DNA of 64,000 nt from contig NC_088297.1 in the NCBI RefSeq assembly GCF_032854445.1, forward strand, positions 3,659,991 to 3,723,990, written 5' to 3'. Below the pieces are notes generated by a model. The model did no database searches and was not told the origin of the DNA. It was given only the letters and a program-made list of their open reading frames with translations. Made by a program: the position numbers and the translations under genes. The stretch comes from Liolophura sinensis. Its lineage: Eukaryota; Mollusca; Polyplacophora; Chitonida; Chitonidae. Positions 23,576 to 35,894 of this stretch are shown piece after piece. Within the stretch, counting starts at the first letter, position 1; each line of letters begins with the position of its first letter.

Positions 23576-25602
23576 TAGAAAATGACTGATTGAGTGCTGG
23601 ACTTTTCGGATTGTCAAAGGGCATACAGAGGCGTACAGAGAAGCATGGTGGTAAATCTGTCTGGAATCTGAGCTTCTCACCTGAGTTTAGATTAAAAGTT
23701 AGACATGACCGTTATAATATACAATATCCCGCGAGCTCGGGTCGTCCTGCATTTCTCATATCTCAGTCATACCTTGGAGAAGGTTTCATTATTAATGTCA
23801 ACTTGGCGTTTTCAATCTGGAAACGCGAGCGTGGGTTTTGCTAGGGATATATTAGCCCGGAGATCCGCAAGCCGATACGACTGGAATAGATTCATGATCT
23901 TAACCGGCGTTTGTATATGCTTCCAGGGTTGGACATAAAACAGCTGGATTTGACCTTCATACGATACCCCTTTCAAACCAACACGAATTACAACAAAACG
24001 TCCCAACAAAGAATTATCGTAAATGCAATTTTTGGTCGTAAAATCCTTTTCCTTTATTCTTCCCAAAAGACTGGAATGTTGGATCCAAGACGTATATAAA
24101 ATCGTGTGTGTCAATTGGGTACAATAAGAGAAAACGTTTAAGTGTCGGCATATTGAGAACCTGAGCTATGCATCACTGTGTTCCTGTATCGAATCAAATT
24201 ATGACTTTGCCAGGAATCAGTGTGGACACCGTGGTTCGTGATGGAGAGGGGGGGGGGGGGAGTTGTTGACGGGAATACAACACACACGGGTCGACCTCAG
24301 CTGGTGTGCTCGCGATCTAATCGATTACTTACAAACCAACGCTTAGAAAGTGACACCCGGTGTTAGCTAGAGAGAAACCCTGTCTCCCCTGGGTCCAAAA
24401 AAAAAGAGACCGGAACAGGAAAGAAACACTCCTCGTGAACTTTCACAAAGTCACAGATGCTTACTTTTCTGTTGATTGAACTGTGGTTTATTGAAATATA
24501 TATTTTTTTCATGTTAAATTGTACTGCGAATAACACGAATAAGAAATAATGAGCTGTTTTCAAATTTTGCGAGGAAAATTTTAGGAAGCATTTTCTTTAG
24601 GATTACTTTAAAGCAAAAGTGTTACATCTTGAAAATATGGATGTTGAGAACAAGAACCGTTTAATCTAACGGATTTTAAGCAGGGATAGACTGAAGAATA
24701 CTTTCGTGACAAGAAAGAGGCACTAAGCACGTAATCAAACTCGACTCGTTGCCAAACTCAAGACGCCCGGCGTTCGACACGAACACTATCCAGGGACTTG
24801 CAGCTCTGTTTAATTTGGCAGGCCGAAATGTCTATCACCACACAGACAAGCTGTAATCGTCCGCTTTCTCCAACACTTACTGGCCCGTATCACGTTACTC
24901 CCCGCGATTACGCCGTATTTCGCGTAACATCCTTGATTTACGCCGAGATGCAGAGATCTAGGATTGCACTTGTGATAGTCCCATATCACGGACGGATCAT
25001 ACAAAAACGCCATGAGAACTCCTCACAGTATGTTGCTTAGCTGTGCCCTTTGAGCTTCTCTGTATTCGCTGAGACTTCCGACTACCGAATCATGTCTTTT
25101 ATTCCATCACACCTTACATGTATTTCATTTCTTTTCATTTCATTTTATTCACCAAGGCATACAGCAATACCAGCGACTGTTTATTGTTTATAAACTTAGC
25201 ATGAACGGAAACCCCAAGAAGATACTCAACACTAATCAATGTAACTAAGTTTGAACACTATGTACCGATGTATCATTTCGATTCGAACGTACAGATGATA
25301 GTACCCAATGTATTTATCGGCTGCACTGTAAAACAAGTAAACATGACACATGTGCTAGAGATGATGTTTCACAGGCGTGATCTCTAAACAGTTATAATCT
25401 TCAGTAACTCGGACTTAAGTAAGGATTTAAATAAAGAGTTGGGACAGCATTTTTTTTTTAGTTTTAAGGGCAATTCTATTCCATTTTAAAGGTCCCTTTG
25501 TTCTGCTCGTACGCAACGTTGGATTTGTCCTGTGAATGGGGCGATGCAAGTATAAGGAGACTGTTCGGGCAGGGTAACAATGCCAAGGGTAACTTATTAG
25601 GC
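23576..25602. other. Intergenic, no gene seen
   Basis: ORFs up to 100 codons (23812-24114, minus) lack recognisable domains. A G run lies at 24249-24260. No SINE was found in this stretch. Confidence 0.5.
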
Positions 25603-25863
25603 GGGGCCCCCGAGGGCTCAGTTGGTTAGCGCGCTAGCGCAGTGTCATGACTTAGAAGTCTCCCGCCAATGCGGTCGCTGTGAGTTCAAGTCCAGCTCAT
25701 CCTGGCTTCCTCTCCAGCCGTACGTGGGGAAGGCCTGCACCAACCTGCGGATGGTCGTGGGTTACCCCCGGACTGTGCCCGGTTTCCTCCCACCATAATG
25801 TTGGTCGCCGTCGTATAAGTGAAATATCCTTGAGTAGGGCGTAAACAACAATCAAATAAATAA
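25603..25863 (+). mobile_element. SINE A, full length
   Basis: A box around GGCTCAGTTGGTTAGC (25615-25630), B box GAGTTCAAGTCC (25682-25693), then GGATGGTCGTGGGTTACC and an ACAATCAAATAAATAAC tail. With the copy at 22125 it gives the clearest picture of the consensus and of the tRNA-like promoter. Confidence 0.95.
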
Positions 25864-26358
25864 CAAGGAAACAGTTAAACCAGTGAAACGGAGTCTCGTC
25901 GAACGCTTATTCTCGCCTGGGTTACTTCAACATGTCATCGGTTCCTATTTGGATCGCTAGGACTACACACTGCAGTCAATGCTTTCGGTCGAATGTAATC
26001 CCTTTCTATATTTAGATGTATTTTCGCTCCTTTGGGCTGCTTTGTTTTCGTTTTCCCCGCTTGTTACTTAAGTGGTTTCATTTTGTAGCAGATGCTTCAA
26101 AGTTTTGTATTAAATGTGGGTATAAATTTGTGTGTTTGCCAGGACATGGAGACGAATGTACAGCCTCCGAATAAGTAGTGAGAAGTCCTACTTCACCTGA
26201 CACTGACGAGATATGTTTAATCCCTATTAGCTGTTTGTTATTTTTCTTAAAATTTCATGGAAGTTGACCGGAGTTGTCTCTGTGGACGAGGGTTATCAGG
26301 CTCAGAAATGTCGATGCCAAACGCTTGCATGTACATGTAAGTAAATGAAAACTTAATT

Positions 26359-26707
26359 GAGTGAGTGTTTGAGGTTTAACAATTCGTACTTAACAATTTT
26401 TCAGTCATATGACGACGGAGGAATCCTTAGAGTGCATGTAATGTGCCTCCTTGTCCAGGGCGGATTTCCACCGTTCTTTTATCTAGTTCTGCTTCACTGG
26501 GACGCCTTACCGAAGGCAAGTAAGCTGCCCCGCCCGAGCCATTATACTGATACGGGTCAACCAGTCGTTGCACTATCCCCTTCATGCTGAACGCCAATAG
26601 AGGAAGTTACAACTCCCCTTTTAATGTCTTCGGTGTCACTCGACCGAGAATTGACCCTGAATCTACAGTTCCCGAACCGGAGGCTCTACCAACTATGCTA
26701 TCGGGGC
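26359..26707 (-). mobile_element. SINE B, full length
   Basis: The left edge is the short tail GAGTGAGTG. The body includes CACCGTTCTTTTATC-like text and GCTTCACTGGGACGCC. The head at the right ends with GCTCTACCAACTATGC and TATCGGGGC, that is, an intact tRNA-like 5' end on the minus strand. Confidence 0.92.
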
Positions 26708-27033
26708 AGGTAAAACATAACTGAGGACTGTGGCCAGCAGGGTCCTTGACTGGAATTGAACTCTGCAGGTAGTTGCACTACAGGTTAGTTCTAAACAGTC
26801 ATCGGACGGAAGCTCTCATAACATTTGGATTGATTTCAGCAGCTCCGTCGCTCTAGCGAACTGTGGTGAACTGAACCCGATTTACTCACCAATAATGCCA
26901 TTGAGGCAGGAGAGGCAACCCTGAAAAGGTTGCAGAGGTGCGAACTTGGGTAGGCCCGAGAATGTGTGAGGGAGACATCTGTGTTGGTGCTGAAGTCAAG
27001 CCACTCGTGTGTCCAAGTGATTGCAATGCTTGC

Positions 27034-27108
27034 GTTTATTTATTTATTTATTTATTTGATTAGCATTTTACCCCGTACTCAAGAATATTTCACTTATATG
27101 AAGGTGGT
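27034..27108 (-). mobile_element. SINE A, short 3' fragment
   Basis: A (TTTA)n tail then GATTAGCATTTTACCCCG and TACTCAAGAATATTTCAC. It ends within the ACGACGGCGG region, which has decayed to ATGAAGGTGG. Confidence 0.8.
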
Positions 27109-27204
27109 AAAGTAGATGTGATACAAAAGCCTAGAGCATAAGGAGTAAAACTAGAGCAACGACAACAATGTGAAAGTTGGCAATTGGTCAAACGTAACTA
27201 GTGA

Positions 27205-27355
27205 AATTCGGACTACTGTCAATTAATCTCAGTTAGCGTTTTATTCTACCTGTTAATGTAAGTGAATCAATTAGTAGCACCTTGGTTTGACCAGAATTAG
27301 GCAAAAATATATGCAGTGACGTTGATTGCAATATATCAGACGCCACCGGTCGAGA
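27205..27355. repeat. Dispersed repeat G, copy 2
   Basis: Matches 21072-21240 with the same landmark order. The surrounding 27.4-27.9 kb has a similar A/T-rich texture and ends in low-complexity A/T near 27840-27895. Confidence 0.55.
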
Positions 27356-27899
27356 ATTACTCAAAATGCTATTTTGTCATCACACTTAATATAAAAATAC
27401 ATCAAAAGAATCCAAAGGACCGTTGACAGATTAGAGCGGTCCATTTAAGAACGAGCTATTTTGGGAAGTAAAGGGGAAAAGACTGACGTTGAGGAGTTGA
27501 ACGAACGAAAGGACGACAATGTAATTGTCAGTGTCTAGTCTCATGCAAAGAACCCATAAATTAAGGCATGTTGACAACTTTATATCAATCAGGGTTTAAT
27601 TCTATCTGCTTCGGGTAGGATTGAGCCAACCATTTAATTAGAGCCACTGAAATTAAGTAGACAACCAAACGCTTACATGAGATGAAGCAGTTCACTTTCA
27701 GATGTGTAATTTGTCATTCTGACAGATACTTCGGCATACTTGGTCATAAATTATATAGAAAAGCATCAAAACTTAAAGATACATGAAAAGGAACACTTAA
27801 ACGAAGATGTATAGTTTTAAGGGAAATGAAGAAGGCTATGGCTAAAATAAAAATTTAAAAATTTTTTACATACATATTTATATTATATGCATATTTTTC

Positions 27900-28790
27900 G
27901 TCAGTGGTCGGAAATGACGTCATCTATGAAGATACTGGAAATCCGAAACTACCTTAAACATCACCCCAATATTCGGACTCTCTCTAGACAATATCCAGTT
28001 CATTTATCACTTAGATTTGATTATTTATTACTGAACCCCAGAGTCTTTCACCTATATACGTTGGCCGTCAGTTATGGACGAAGGGCACAGGTGTATTAAC
28101 AGATAATTCAACAAATAATTTAACGTTATACTTATTTCGAAAGAGGGATGGAAACAAATTAAACCGGCCATACCCATTGTGCTCTGACGCGCATGCCTGG
28201 TAACTCAATAAATCAGCCTTAAGCCTGGATTTCCTCACGACGAGACGGTGGAATACAGAAACCGGAAACACGATGTCGCGTCACTCATACCCCGCGCTCA
28301 TAATGCGTGACGGCTGCGAAAACAGGCGCGTTCTTGGGATGTGGAAATGACCGCATGTGTGAAATTCATAATGTAGCGGCCTTCGTTTTCTCAAGGTGCG
28401 CGATTTTGCTTACTTTAAACTGCGATACCTCGGTTATGAAACATCACAAAAAATAAACATGTAGCTTTTTAAACTTTATGTGGGATGCTTTATCGTTGCA
28501 TATATACATGTACGTTTGGTAATAGTTTTTGTCTTTTCTTTTAGTTCCTTTGATTTTCACGCAGCCTGTGTGAAGATGTATGATAAAGGTTAATGGGTCC
28601 TATAGCTCCCCACTAGAATGAATGTCGGTACAATAAAAAGCTTTTAAAGCACATTTTGATCCCTAAATCAGTTGGGATTATTCGATGTTTTCGCGTAAAA
28701 TGGATGTGACCTAATTTTTTAGAGCATACTCAAAGGCAAATAGATTGTGACAACAAGAAATGATGCTCCTTTACCTCACAGGACCAAGAC
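27900..28790. other. Intergenic, no gene seen
   Basis: A short CG-richer patch at 28255-28400 contains ACGATGTCGCG, CGCGTT and GCGCGATTTTG. There is no recognisable promoter or gene beside it. Confidence 0.4.
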
Positions 28791-29288
28791 GGTCCCGATA
28801 GCACAGTTGGTAGAGCGTCCGAGGAGGTAGTTCCAGGGTCCATCCTGGGTCGGGTCACTCCTAAGACCTTAAAAGAGGAAAATTTTAACTTCCTCGCTTG
28901 ACGTTCAGCATAAAGGGGAATAGTGTAACGACGTTTTGACACCATATTAGTGTAATGGCTCGTGTGTGGGCGGCTTACTTGCATTCGGTGAGATAATAGA
29001 GCGGTGGAAATCTGCCCTCCTGCAACAAGGAGGCATATTACATGCACTAGTACGTGGAAAGGTATTCCAGTAACCTTCGGATGGTCGTGGGTTTCGTCCG
29101 GGCTGTTTCCGGTTTCCTCCTATCATTATGCTGGCCACCGTCGTATAAGTGAAATATTCTTGAGTACTGGGTAAAACACTAATCAAATAAATAAATAAAT
29201 ACGTGCACTCTTAGGACTCCTTCGTCGTCATATGGCTAAAAAATTGTTGAGAACGACGTTAAACCCTAAGCACTCACTCACTCACTCA
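28791..29288 (+). mobile_element. SINE B split by a nested SINE A
   Basis: The head is GGTCCCGATAGCACAGTTGG with A box (28799-28815) and B box GGGTCCATCC (28836-28845). The body runs to TTACATGCAC at 29047, then resumes at 29204 with TGCACTCTTAGGACTCC, and ends in ACTCACTCACTCACTC. The repeated TGCAC at both junctions (29043-29047 and 29204-29208) fits a short target-site duplication. Some bases of the anticodon-like arm are deleted. Confidence 0.92.
29048..29200 (+). mobile_element. SINE A nested in SINE B, 5'-truncated
   Basis: It begins near ACGTGGAAAGG, carries GGATGGTCGTGGGTTTCG and GGCCACCGTCGTATAAGTG, and ends in (AAAT)n. Because it interrupts SINE B, this SINE A copy moved after that SINE B copy had inserted. 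Confidence 0.92.
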
Positions 29289-29950
29289 GGATAGATTTTC
29301 TTTCATTCTGGACAGATACATGAGGCTCGAAGCAATACCAGTAAACATTAGCGCTTAAAAAAAATGCAGAGTGTCTGAACGAAAGTAAGTCAGTAAATTA
29401 AAGCCGGTGAAAAAAGCATTTTCCTCCACAATTATGTTGCTACATCAGTCAGAAAAAAGCAAACTCGAAAGTGTTTTGAAAAGAACTCCTAAATACGTCA
29501 ATGGCTCCACTGGAAAACAATCGTTGAGTTGGACGACTGGGTGGGATGTCATGTCTGGTGTGTTGGGCATGAAATTTCAGTGGCGGCAACACTCTGGCTA
29601 CATGGACTCGCCCTGTCACAAGAAGTCATATTTCAGGTCACACCTAATGGTTCTGAACTGAGCTGAAAAATTGCTCAGTACAGCCTAAAAACCAAATCAT
29701 GTACCCCCAGGTCTGGAGCCAATTCCACAGAGCCATTTCAGACTTAACTTCAAAATTTAAAGTCTTTCCAAAACGCTCAGTTTTTGGTACTGAAAGTGGA
29801 CATTTAGCTACATTTGGCTTAGGATAACACTGATGAGGTGGACAAAATTTTGCTTCATAAAACCAAAAAATTACCTTCAAGATCGTTTTTCAAATTTGCA
29901 GTTCTTTCTGGAATCGGTCCCGGGTGCCTTTGGATATTGTTTTAATTTGA
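29289..29950. other. Intergenic, possible dispersed repeat
   Basis: The text around 29695-29760 (GGAGCCAATTCCACAGAGCC, ATTTCAGACTTAAC) resembles 50930-50975. An 84-codon plus ORF (29407-29661) is unrecognised. Confidence 0.4.
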
Positions 29951-29956
29951 TCACCT

Positions 29957-30160
29957 GTCAAATGTGATGACAACACAGCATTTTGAATGATTCTAAACTG
30001 GTGACGTTTGATAATTTGTAACTGTGACTACTGCAATATTTTTACCTAATTCTACATTTTGGACATGTGCATGAACCGTTAGAATAAAGCCCTAAATGAA
30101 GTAAATTCACATGAGACTTGATTTCACCTGTTATCATTTGTCAATTATCACACTGTCGGC
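29957..30160. repeat. Dispersed repeat E, copy 1
   Basis: AAATGTGATGACAACACAGC, ATTTTGAATGATTC and TTATCACACTGTCGGCG align in order with 61253-61377, which is shorter in the middle. The class is unknown. Confidence 0.6.
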
Positions 30161-30335
30161 GCTGATTTGGTTTTACTCTCGAGGCTGTAAGCCTTTTATA
30201 GGGCCTATCAGGCACGAACAACTTTCCGACCATTTGACATAACCTTTAGGAAAAAAACAAGTTATCCAGAACGATTCTGGCAGGCTGCGCTGGGTTATGA
30301 GGGTGGTTATGACATTTTTAAGCACATTCTAACGT

Positions 30336-30389
30336 GTAGAACTTCCGTCAGTGGCGGAAGATGTAGAACTTCCGTCAGTGGCGGAAGAT
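30336..30389. repeat. 27-bp direct duplication with inner hairpin
   Basis: Two identical units start GTAGAACTTCCGTCAG. Each contains CTTCCG-TCAGTGG-CGGAAG, a perfect 6-bp stem with a 7-nt loop. Confidence 0.9.
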
Positions 30390-31054
30390 TTTTATGGTAT
30401 ACATTTATATACCGAACAAACTCCTCACAGCTGATGCGCAAAAATATATTACAAGAAAACTAACAATCCGCTTTTCCCTTAATTCTGTGAACCACGGATA
30501 TGTTTCTATAAATATTACCTTAGCTCTATCGAGATTTTACCTCAAATAATTTTTCTTGTTATTGTTGTCAAATTGTCCCTTTCATTGATTGCATTTTGAA
30601 GTTTCAGGAATAGCATCTTCTGACTTAATTTGCAGCCAACAATACAAGACAGGAAATGACAGATGATCCCAAGAACTGACAGAATATCACGTCTATAACT
30701 GTTTAATGCGATTTCAAGATTTCACTATACATGTAATAAATGTCATTTTGACATCTCGAAAATTACTTTTCCAATTATTGCTCACTGAAGTATTAAAGAA
30801 TGTTTGTGTCAACGCAGCTCACGATCTCAGACAAGTCACTTGCCCGTCACCATGTCAACGAATGAGAAAATAATAGCTCCAGCTGTGCGGCGTTCACCAG
30901 TGAGGTGTGTACAAGACCCGAGAATGGGTCACTGCTACTGCTTCAGATTGTTATTATTATTTGATTGTGGTTTAAGGAGACCATAACAGATTTTTGACAA
31001 AAAATTTCATCAACGCTAATTCATCCGAAATTTTACCACCGTTTCAAAACTACC

Positions 31055-31300
31055 TAAATTCGTCTAATTTTTAGGACAGATTTTAATAGGGCTGAAAGGA
31101 AAGAATTACATTTCTCTCCCATTTTTTTCCTTTCTTTTTTGGGGGGGGGGGAGGGGGGAGTAGAAATCTAAATATACTGTTCATCAGAGCGACTAACCGT
31201 GTGAAAAAATTACGAAACTAAATATTCCTGTTTCGTTTACATGTATATGGACTCAAAAGAGCATACAAGGTGTCCCAAAAATTAGAAGAATTATAGGGTA
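31055..31300. repeat. Dispersed repeat F, copy 1
   Basis: TTAGGACAGATTTTAATAG near the left end and GTCCCAAAAATTAGAAGAAT near the right end match the layout of 39270-39490. A G run at 31140-31160 is an insertion relative to the other copy. Confidence 0.6.
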
Positions 31301-31547
31301 GCCCCAAATAGTTACCTTTCACAAAATATCAGCCTCGTCTGTACATGTGTAACTGTTCAAAATCAGTGACAAAGTTCCGAAAAATCAGAGTCATTTTAAC
31401 ACTATAAATAGTACAGGTACGAGATTGATATATTCTGAAAACCAATGACTTGATCTATTCTTGTTTATTTTGATTTCAAAATTGTGAATATGAATTTTTT
31501 TACCAGAAATTTCTGGTTTAGCCTTCTTAACGCCTTGGTCAAGACTT

Positions 31548-31660
31548 TTTCACTTCCAAGATGGTGGCCAGTTTTGTTGGGAGGAGAAAAACGGAAGGAT
31601 TGGAGTAGCAACCGATGGCCCGTTACTATTGAACTCTCCCACGTGCATATGTCATGGAGG
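31548..31660 (-). mobile_element. Divergent SINE A-like fragment
   Basis: TTCACTTCCAAGATGGTGGC and CAGTTTTGTTGGGAGGAG parallel the SINE A core TTCACTTATACGACGGCGGC then CAGCATTATGGTGGGAGG, but differ consistently. The copy at 36396 shares GGCCAGTTTTG, hinting at a separate subfamily. Confidence 0.5.
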
Positions 31661-32100
31661 AAGGAAAGTGGTGTCCAGCAAACTTCATGCAGAAGTGAGC
31701 ACAATGAACAAAATATATATCCGCCATGGTCCCCCAAACAGTGCAAGAAGGGAAGTAAAATCTCTTTACGAACTTTCGTTCAAAGGATCGATACGACTTT
31801 AACTGAACCAGACATTAATAAAACAATTTTCTCTAAGAAGTAAAAGGAGCCGATAGGAAAGAATTAAAAAAGGCATGATATTAACTGCGAGCAAGTCGAA
31901 ATTTATCAGGGGCAAAAATGTGTCCATTATAATGGCTCAAAAACGTTTTCGAATTATTTTTGGAACACGCTACTCCGGAGAAAACACACTTCTGCAAATT
32001 AGTTTTGTTTGTGGTAATTTGGTCGAAAATGGGGAATAGAAAAGTTTCCCATTTGTGCGACAAAATCAGTTTTAGCTGCGATAAGCGGTTCTATGAATAG

Positions 32101-32340
32101 CTGTCTGCCTTCTGTCTGTCTGTTGATCTGTCTGTCTGTCTGTTGATCTGTCTGTCTGTCTGTCTGTGGATCTGTCTGTCTGTTGATCTGTCTGTCTGTT
32201 TGTCTGTCTGCCTGTCGATCTGTCTATTTGTCTGTCTTTCGGCCTGTTGGTCTATCTGTCTGTCAATCTGTACGTCGGTCTGTCAATCTTTCTGTCGGTC
32301 TGTCTGTATGTCTGTATGTCTGTATGTCTGTCTGTTTGTG
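32101..32340. repeat. (CTGT)n degenerate microsatellite
   Basis: About 240 bp of CTGT tetranucleotides with regular CTGTTGATCTGT interruptions. The serine/cysteine-rich plus ORF across it (32143-32361) is a repeat artefact. Confidence 0.95.
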
Positions 32341-32479
32341 AGTAGGTCAGCTATATTGTGAATTTGTGCTTGTTTCTTCCACGGATGTATCACAGTGCTG
32401 GAACATGGCAAAATGTTCGAAAAAAAATCAAATTAATTGTAAACAAGAAACCTAAAACAAAATCTATCTGTTACAAACG

Positions 32480-32671
32480 GGCGGTTAGCACGCTAGCGCA
32501 GCGTAAATACCCAGGAGCCTCTCACCAATGCGGTAGTTGTGATTTCAAGCTCATACTGTGTGTTTCGCCCGGGCTCTGCCTGGTTTCCTCCCACCCTAAT
32601 GCTGGCCGCGGTCGTATAAGTGAAATATTCTTCAGTATGACGTAACACACCAATCAAACAAATAAATAAAT
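32480..32671 (+). mobile_element. SINE A with internal deletion
   Basis: GCGGTTAGCACGCTAGCGCA then GTAGTTGTGATTTCAAGCTC (B-box region) passes directly to GTGTTTCGCCCGGGCTC, missing about 70 bp of body. The tail is AACAAATAAATAAAT. Confidence 0.9.
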
Positions 32672-32942
32672 CAATGCACATAAACGCTCTAGTGGTAATA
32701 TTGCTGGTATCCACACAAAGGGGTCGTCATCGAAAAACGGCTTATTCAGCCATCTATTAAGATCAACACAAAGTGAAATATCAAAGACACTGTTCATGAA
32801 AGGACGTGAGAGCAAATTCTCTTGTATTTGTGTGTGGCAGAGTTCGAATGTTAAGACAGGTTCATATCTTGTTACCCACATAATACAAAACACGTTAGTC
32901 TATCACTGATTAAAAACTAATACAGAACTGAATATTGATTAC

Positions 32943-33108
32943 TTTATTTATTTTTATTGATTTATTTATTTGATTGTTGCTTTACACCATACTCAAGAAC
33001 ATTTGACTTATACGACGGCGGCCATCAGTATGGTGGGAGGAAACTGGGCACACGACCATGCGCAGGTTGCTGCCAGATCCTCCTACATGTACTTACGACA
33101 GAAGAGAA
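32943..33108 (-). mobile_element. SINE A, 5'-truncated
   Basis: A (TTTA)n tail, GCTTTACACCATACTCAAG, then ACGACGGCGGCCATCAGTAT. About 12 bp are missing after AAACTGGGCA. Confidence 0.88.
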
Positions 33109-33305
33109 TATTGCTTTAAGTCAAAATACATACAAATGTCTGCTAAGTGCGATGCACAGACACTTTATATTGGTAGAGGCAAACATAATATTGCCCAAAC
33201 GTCCCTACAAGCTCCTTGTCACCCACAACTAAGGCAAAGTCTAAACTGGCATCTAGCAAGCCAGATTTTGTGGAGCTGCCCTGCTTCCTTTTCATTTGCT
33301 TTTTT

Positions 33306-33467
33306 TCTTTGATTAGTGTTTTACACCGTAATGAATATTTCACATATATGACATACCGTGACCAGCATTGTGGTGGAAGGAAACCGGACAGAGCACAGGG
33401 GAAACCCACGAACCATCTGTTGGATGCTGACAAACCTTCCAATGTATATACGGCCGGAGAGGAACGC
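33306..33467 (-). mobile_element. SINE A, divergent
   Basis: GTTTTACACCGTAATGAATA (5 bp missing), GACCAGCATTGTGGTGGAAG, ACCCACGAACCATCTG and CGGCCGGAGAGGAACG. It lies 200 bp from the copy at 32943, in the same orientation, and differs from it, so the two inserted separately. Confidence 0.86.
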
Positions 33468-34917
33468 TACCTTTTTAGTCCATATGTATACTATATACAA
33501 TGTTCCCACAAACTACACAAACACACAATGAGTTTATTTTTTCATCAAGGTCGTTGAAGATTTTCACTCGGTTTCTCACATCAAGAAGCCAATTATATTC
33601 TTAAGGGAACTTAACAATGCCCAGACTCTAACAAAAATTGGCCCTTGCGCATTGCACAATGCCTATTTACCACACCTCACATAAGCTGGGCACGTTGGCG
33701 CGAAAAACCTTTGTTTCGAGCACTTTACTTAAAAGGATTATGTGTCTTTCCGATGGCTTTATAAGATGTATTGACAATATTCTATTAGCCTTCATTCTCG
33801 GTTGCCGTGACGTTTTGAATAAATCTGTACCTTGGTAATATGAGTCTGTGGGCAGACTCTCAATGTAGCACACAGTGAATCCAGCATCACAAACAGATAC
33901 CTAGCTACATAGCACGTATTTCATAGTGTTTTTGTGTCAGTTATAGATGCTGACATAGAAGTAATCTCCAGGTTACAATTGGCCTCATCGTTAACGATTC
34001 AATTGCCCTACAAAGTCGCTTTCCATGTGAGCATAATTATTTAAAGATTTGTTTTAACCTTTATTCTGGAATCCGTTATAAATGTTGGAATTATGCAGAA
34101 ATGAATCCGTCGGCTTTACAACCCCTACTAGTTAAATTCTAGTCAATTAGTCTCATGCGTCCAGCAAAACGTCCACGCAAAAAGCAACCTGTAAGTTGAT
34201 TATAACAGTCGCAGTTTTTACATGATTTCACTTCATATGTGCGCCTTTACGTTGAACACTAATGATGCTGCAAAAACAATCAGATTCAAGCCTGCCAAAG
34301 TCATGCCACTTCACAGTGAAGTCTTATTCAGCTTTTATTGGTAACAAATCACTGTTATTTGGAAATATAGTGACAAATGAACAGACGTGCGCACGTAAAG
34401 TCATATATACCTTTCTGTATCCCATAAATAACACTTATGGCCTCAGACGCAGACATTTATTTATTTATCGATGACCAAATCTCTTTGTTTAGGTCCAGCA
34501 TTATAGCTATAGATCAGATGAAAGTATAAAGAATGGCTACATATCAAGGATATAAGAAAAGGAATCGTGTAAATTAATTATCTCTCGCCAGACTCGGCGC
34601 CTCTATATCATGATTTGATTGAGTGACACGAAATACGAAAGTATGTGTGTCTACGGATTGAATTATAGTGATGATGGGACGGCTGTCAGTTTTATAGGCG
34701 GACGAAACCGGAGCGTCTGTCAAACCGTTTGGGGAGTCTCGAGGTAAAATATCTTTGCCCTCACACCGAAACTTTAATAATGGTAAGAAAAAGCAGTAGA
34801 TCTCTGTTGTTGTACAGCCATTTAAAACGTCCGCGTTACATGTTTGTAGTTTGAATTTTGAATTTTAATGATGATGAGAAACAGTCGGTTTCTAGTGTTT
34901 CTACTATAGAAGCAGTT
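33468..34917. other. Intergenic, no gene seen
   Basis: ORFs of 70 codons or fewer, unrecognised. I found no repeat of the families described elsewhere. Confidence 0.5.
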
Positions 34918-35329
34918 ACACTCAAATAAATTATTGTTAAATTTATCAGAAAGTCTGTTACATGAGTGATGCTAGAATGTATTCTGTTAGTCAGCAGATT
35001 TTTCTGTTAACTAAATCACACGCACTCTATTAATTCAACATAACCATTCTATTATTCGATTTATTCATTTGATTGGTGATTTACGCCGTACTCAAGAACA
35101 TTTCACTTATACGACGGCGGCCAACATTATGGTGGGAGGAAACCGGGCAAAGCCAGGGGAAACCCACGACCATCTGCAGGTTGCTGACAGACCTTCCCAC
35201 GTACGTATTAAGCTAGCAGGATATAATGTTGAATGTGACACAATACTGTGTTATAATAACAGAATACATTCTAGCATCACTCAGACAACAGACTTTTTGT
35301 TAAATTTAACAGATTAGTTTTTGGAGTGT
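34918..35329. mobile_element. Family M palindromic MITE carrying a SINE A
   Basis: Left arm: CACTCAAATAAATTATTG, then GAGTGATGCTAGAATGTATT. Right arm: AATACATTCTAGCATCACTC, then TTTTTGGAGTG, complementary over about 75 bp. TA flanks both ends (34917-34918 and 35329-35330), compatible with a Tc1/mariner-like TA target, though TA is common in such DNA. Removing the nested SINE leaves about 260 bp. Confidence 0.82.
35058..35206 (-). mobile_element. SINE A nested in family M MITE
   Basis: A TTTATTCATTTGATTGG tail, well-preserved body to GCAGGTTGCTGACAG, truncated before the head. The left flank TATTAATTCAACATAACC (35028 onward) recurs inverted at 37542-37576. Confidence 0.92.
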
Positions 35330-35883
35330 AGGAATTTTTTTCAGTTATACCTCAGTTGGTGATGGATTTCGAACCAGGGCATCGGAGTTCAAATGCGATC
35401 CACAGTATAGCTACTACAAACTGTGGCATTTCATTTACGCTTGTTTTGATGTTGTAGCTATGACGATTTCGCTAATGGTGTTAAACATGCAGGGCCTTAG
35501 ATACATATCAGGAAAACTCCCATCGCCGCTCAGTTGGTATTTGATATAAACTTTATATCAGTGATAAAAGTGATACAAACACCAACTACACTGTAATTAT
35601 GGCCCAATGACATACGCAAGTTTGACGCAAACGTTAGTCAGTAATAATGACACACCCTTTTCATCGCGATTTTCTCGGTACTTTAATAAAGCTTCAAGAG
35701 CGATATTCCCTGGAAAAGGTCAGATATGACGTAAGGTTTGCATCACTAGTTCCTGTCTTTAATGGAGCTTTTACACTGATCGTTTCATGTTCACCGCTCT
35801 TTTATATCGTGATACATCTTCAGGAAGTTGTTGGACAGGGATATGAGTTGTAAACAAGTCATCATTAACACAGCTATATCAAT
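35330..35883. other. Intergenic, no gene seen
   Basis: A 68-codon plus ORF (35647-35853), unrecognised. Confidence 0.45.
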
Positions 35884-35894
35884 ATGGCCGATCG

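Noticed and set aside
28791-28865. tRNA gene in the SINE B head
   Set aside because: It is part of a dispersed family with the same body and (CACT)n tail in six places, and this copy has lost part of its anticodon-like arm.
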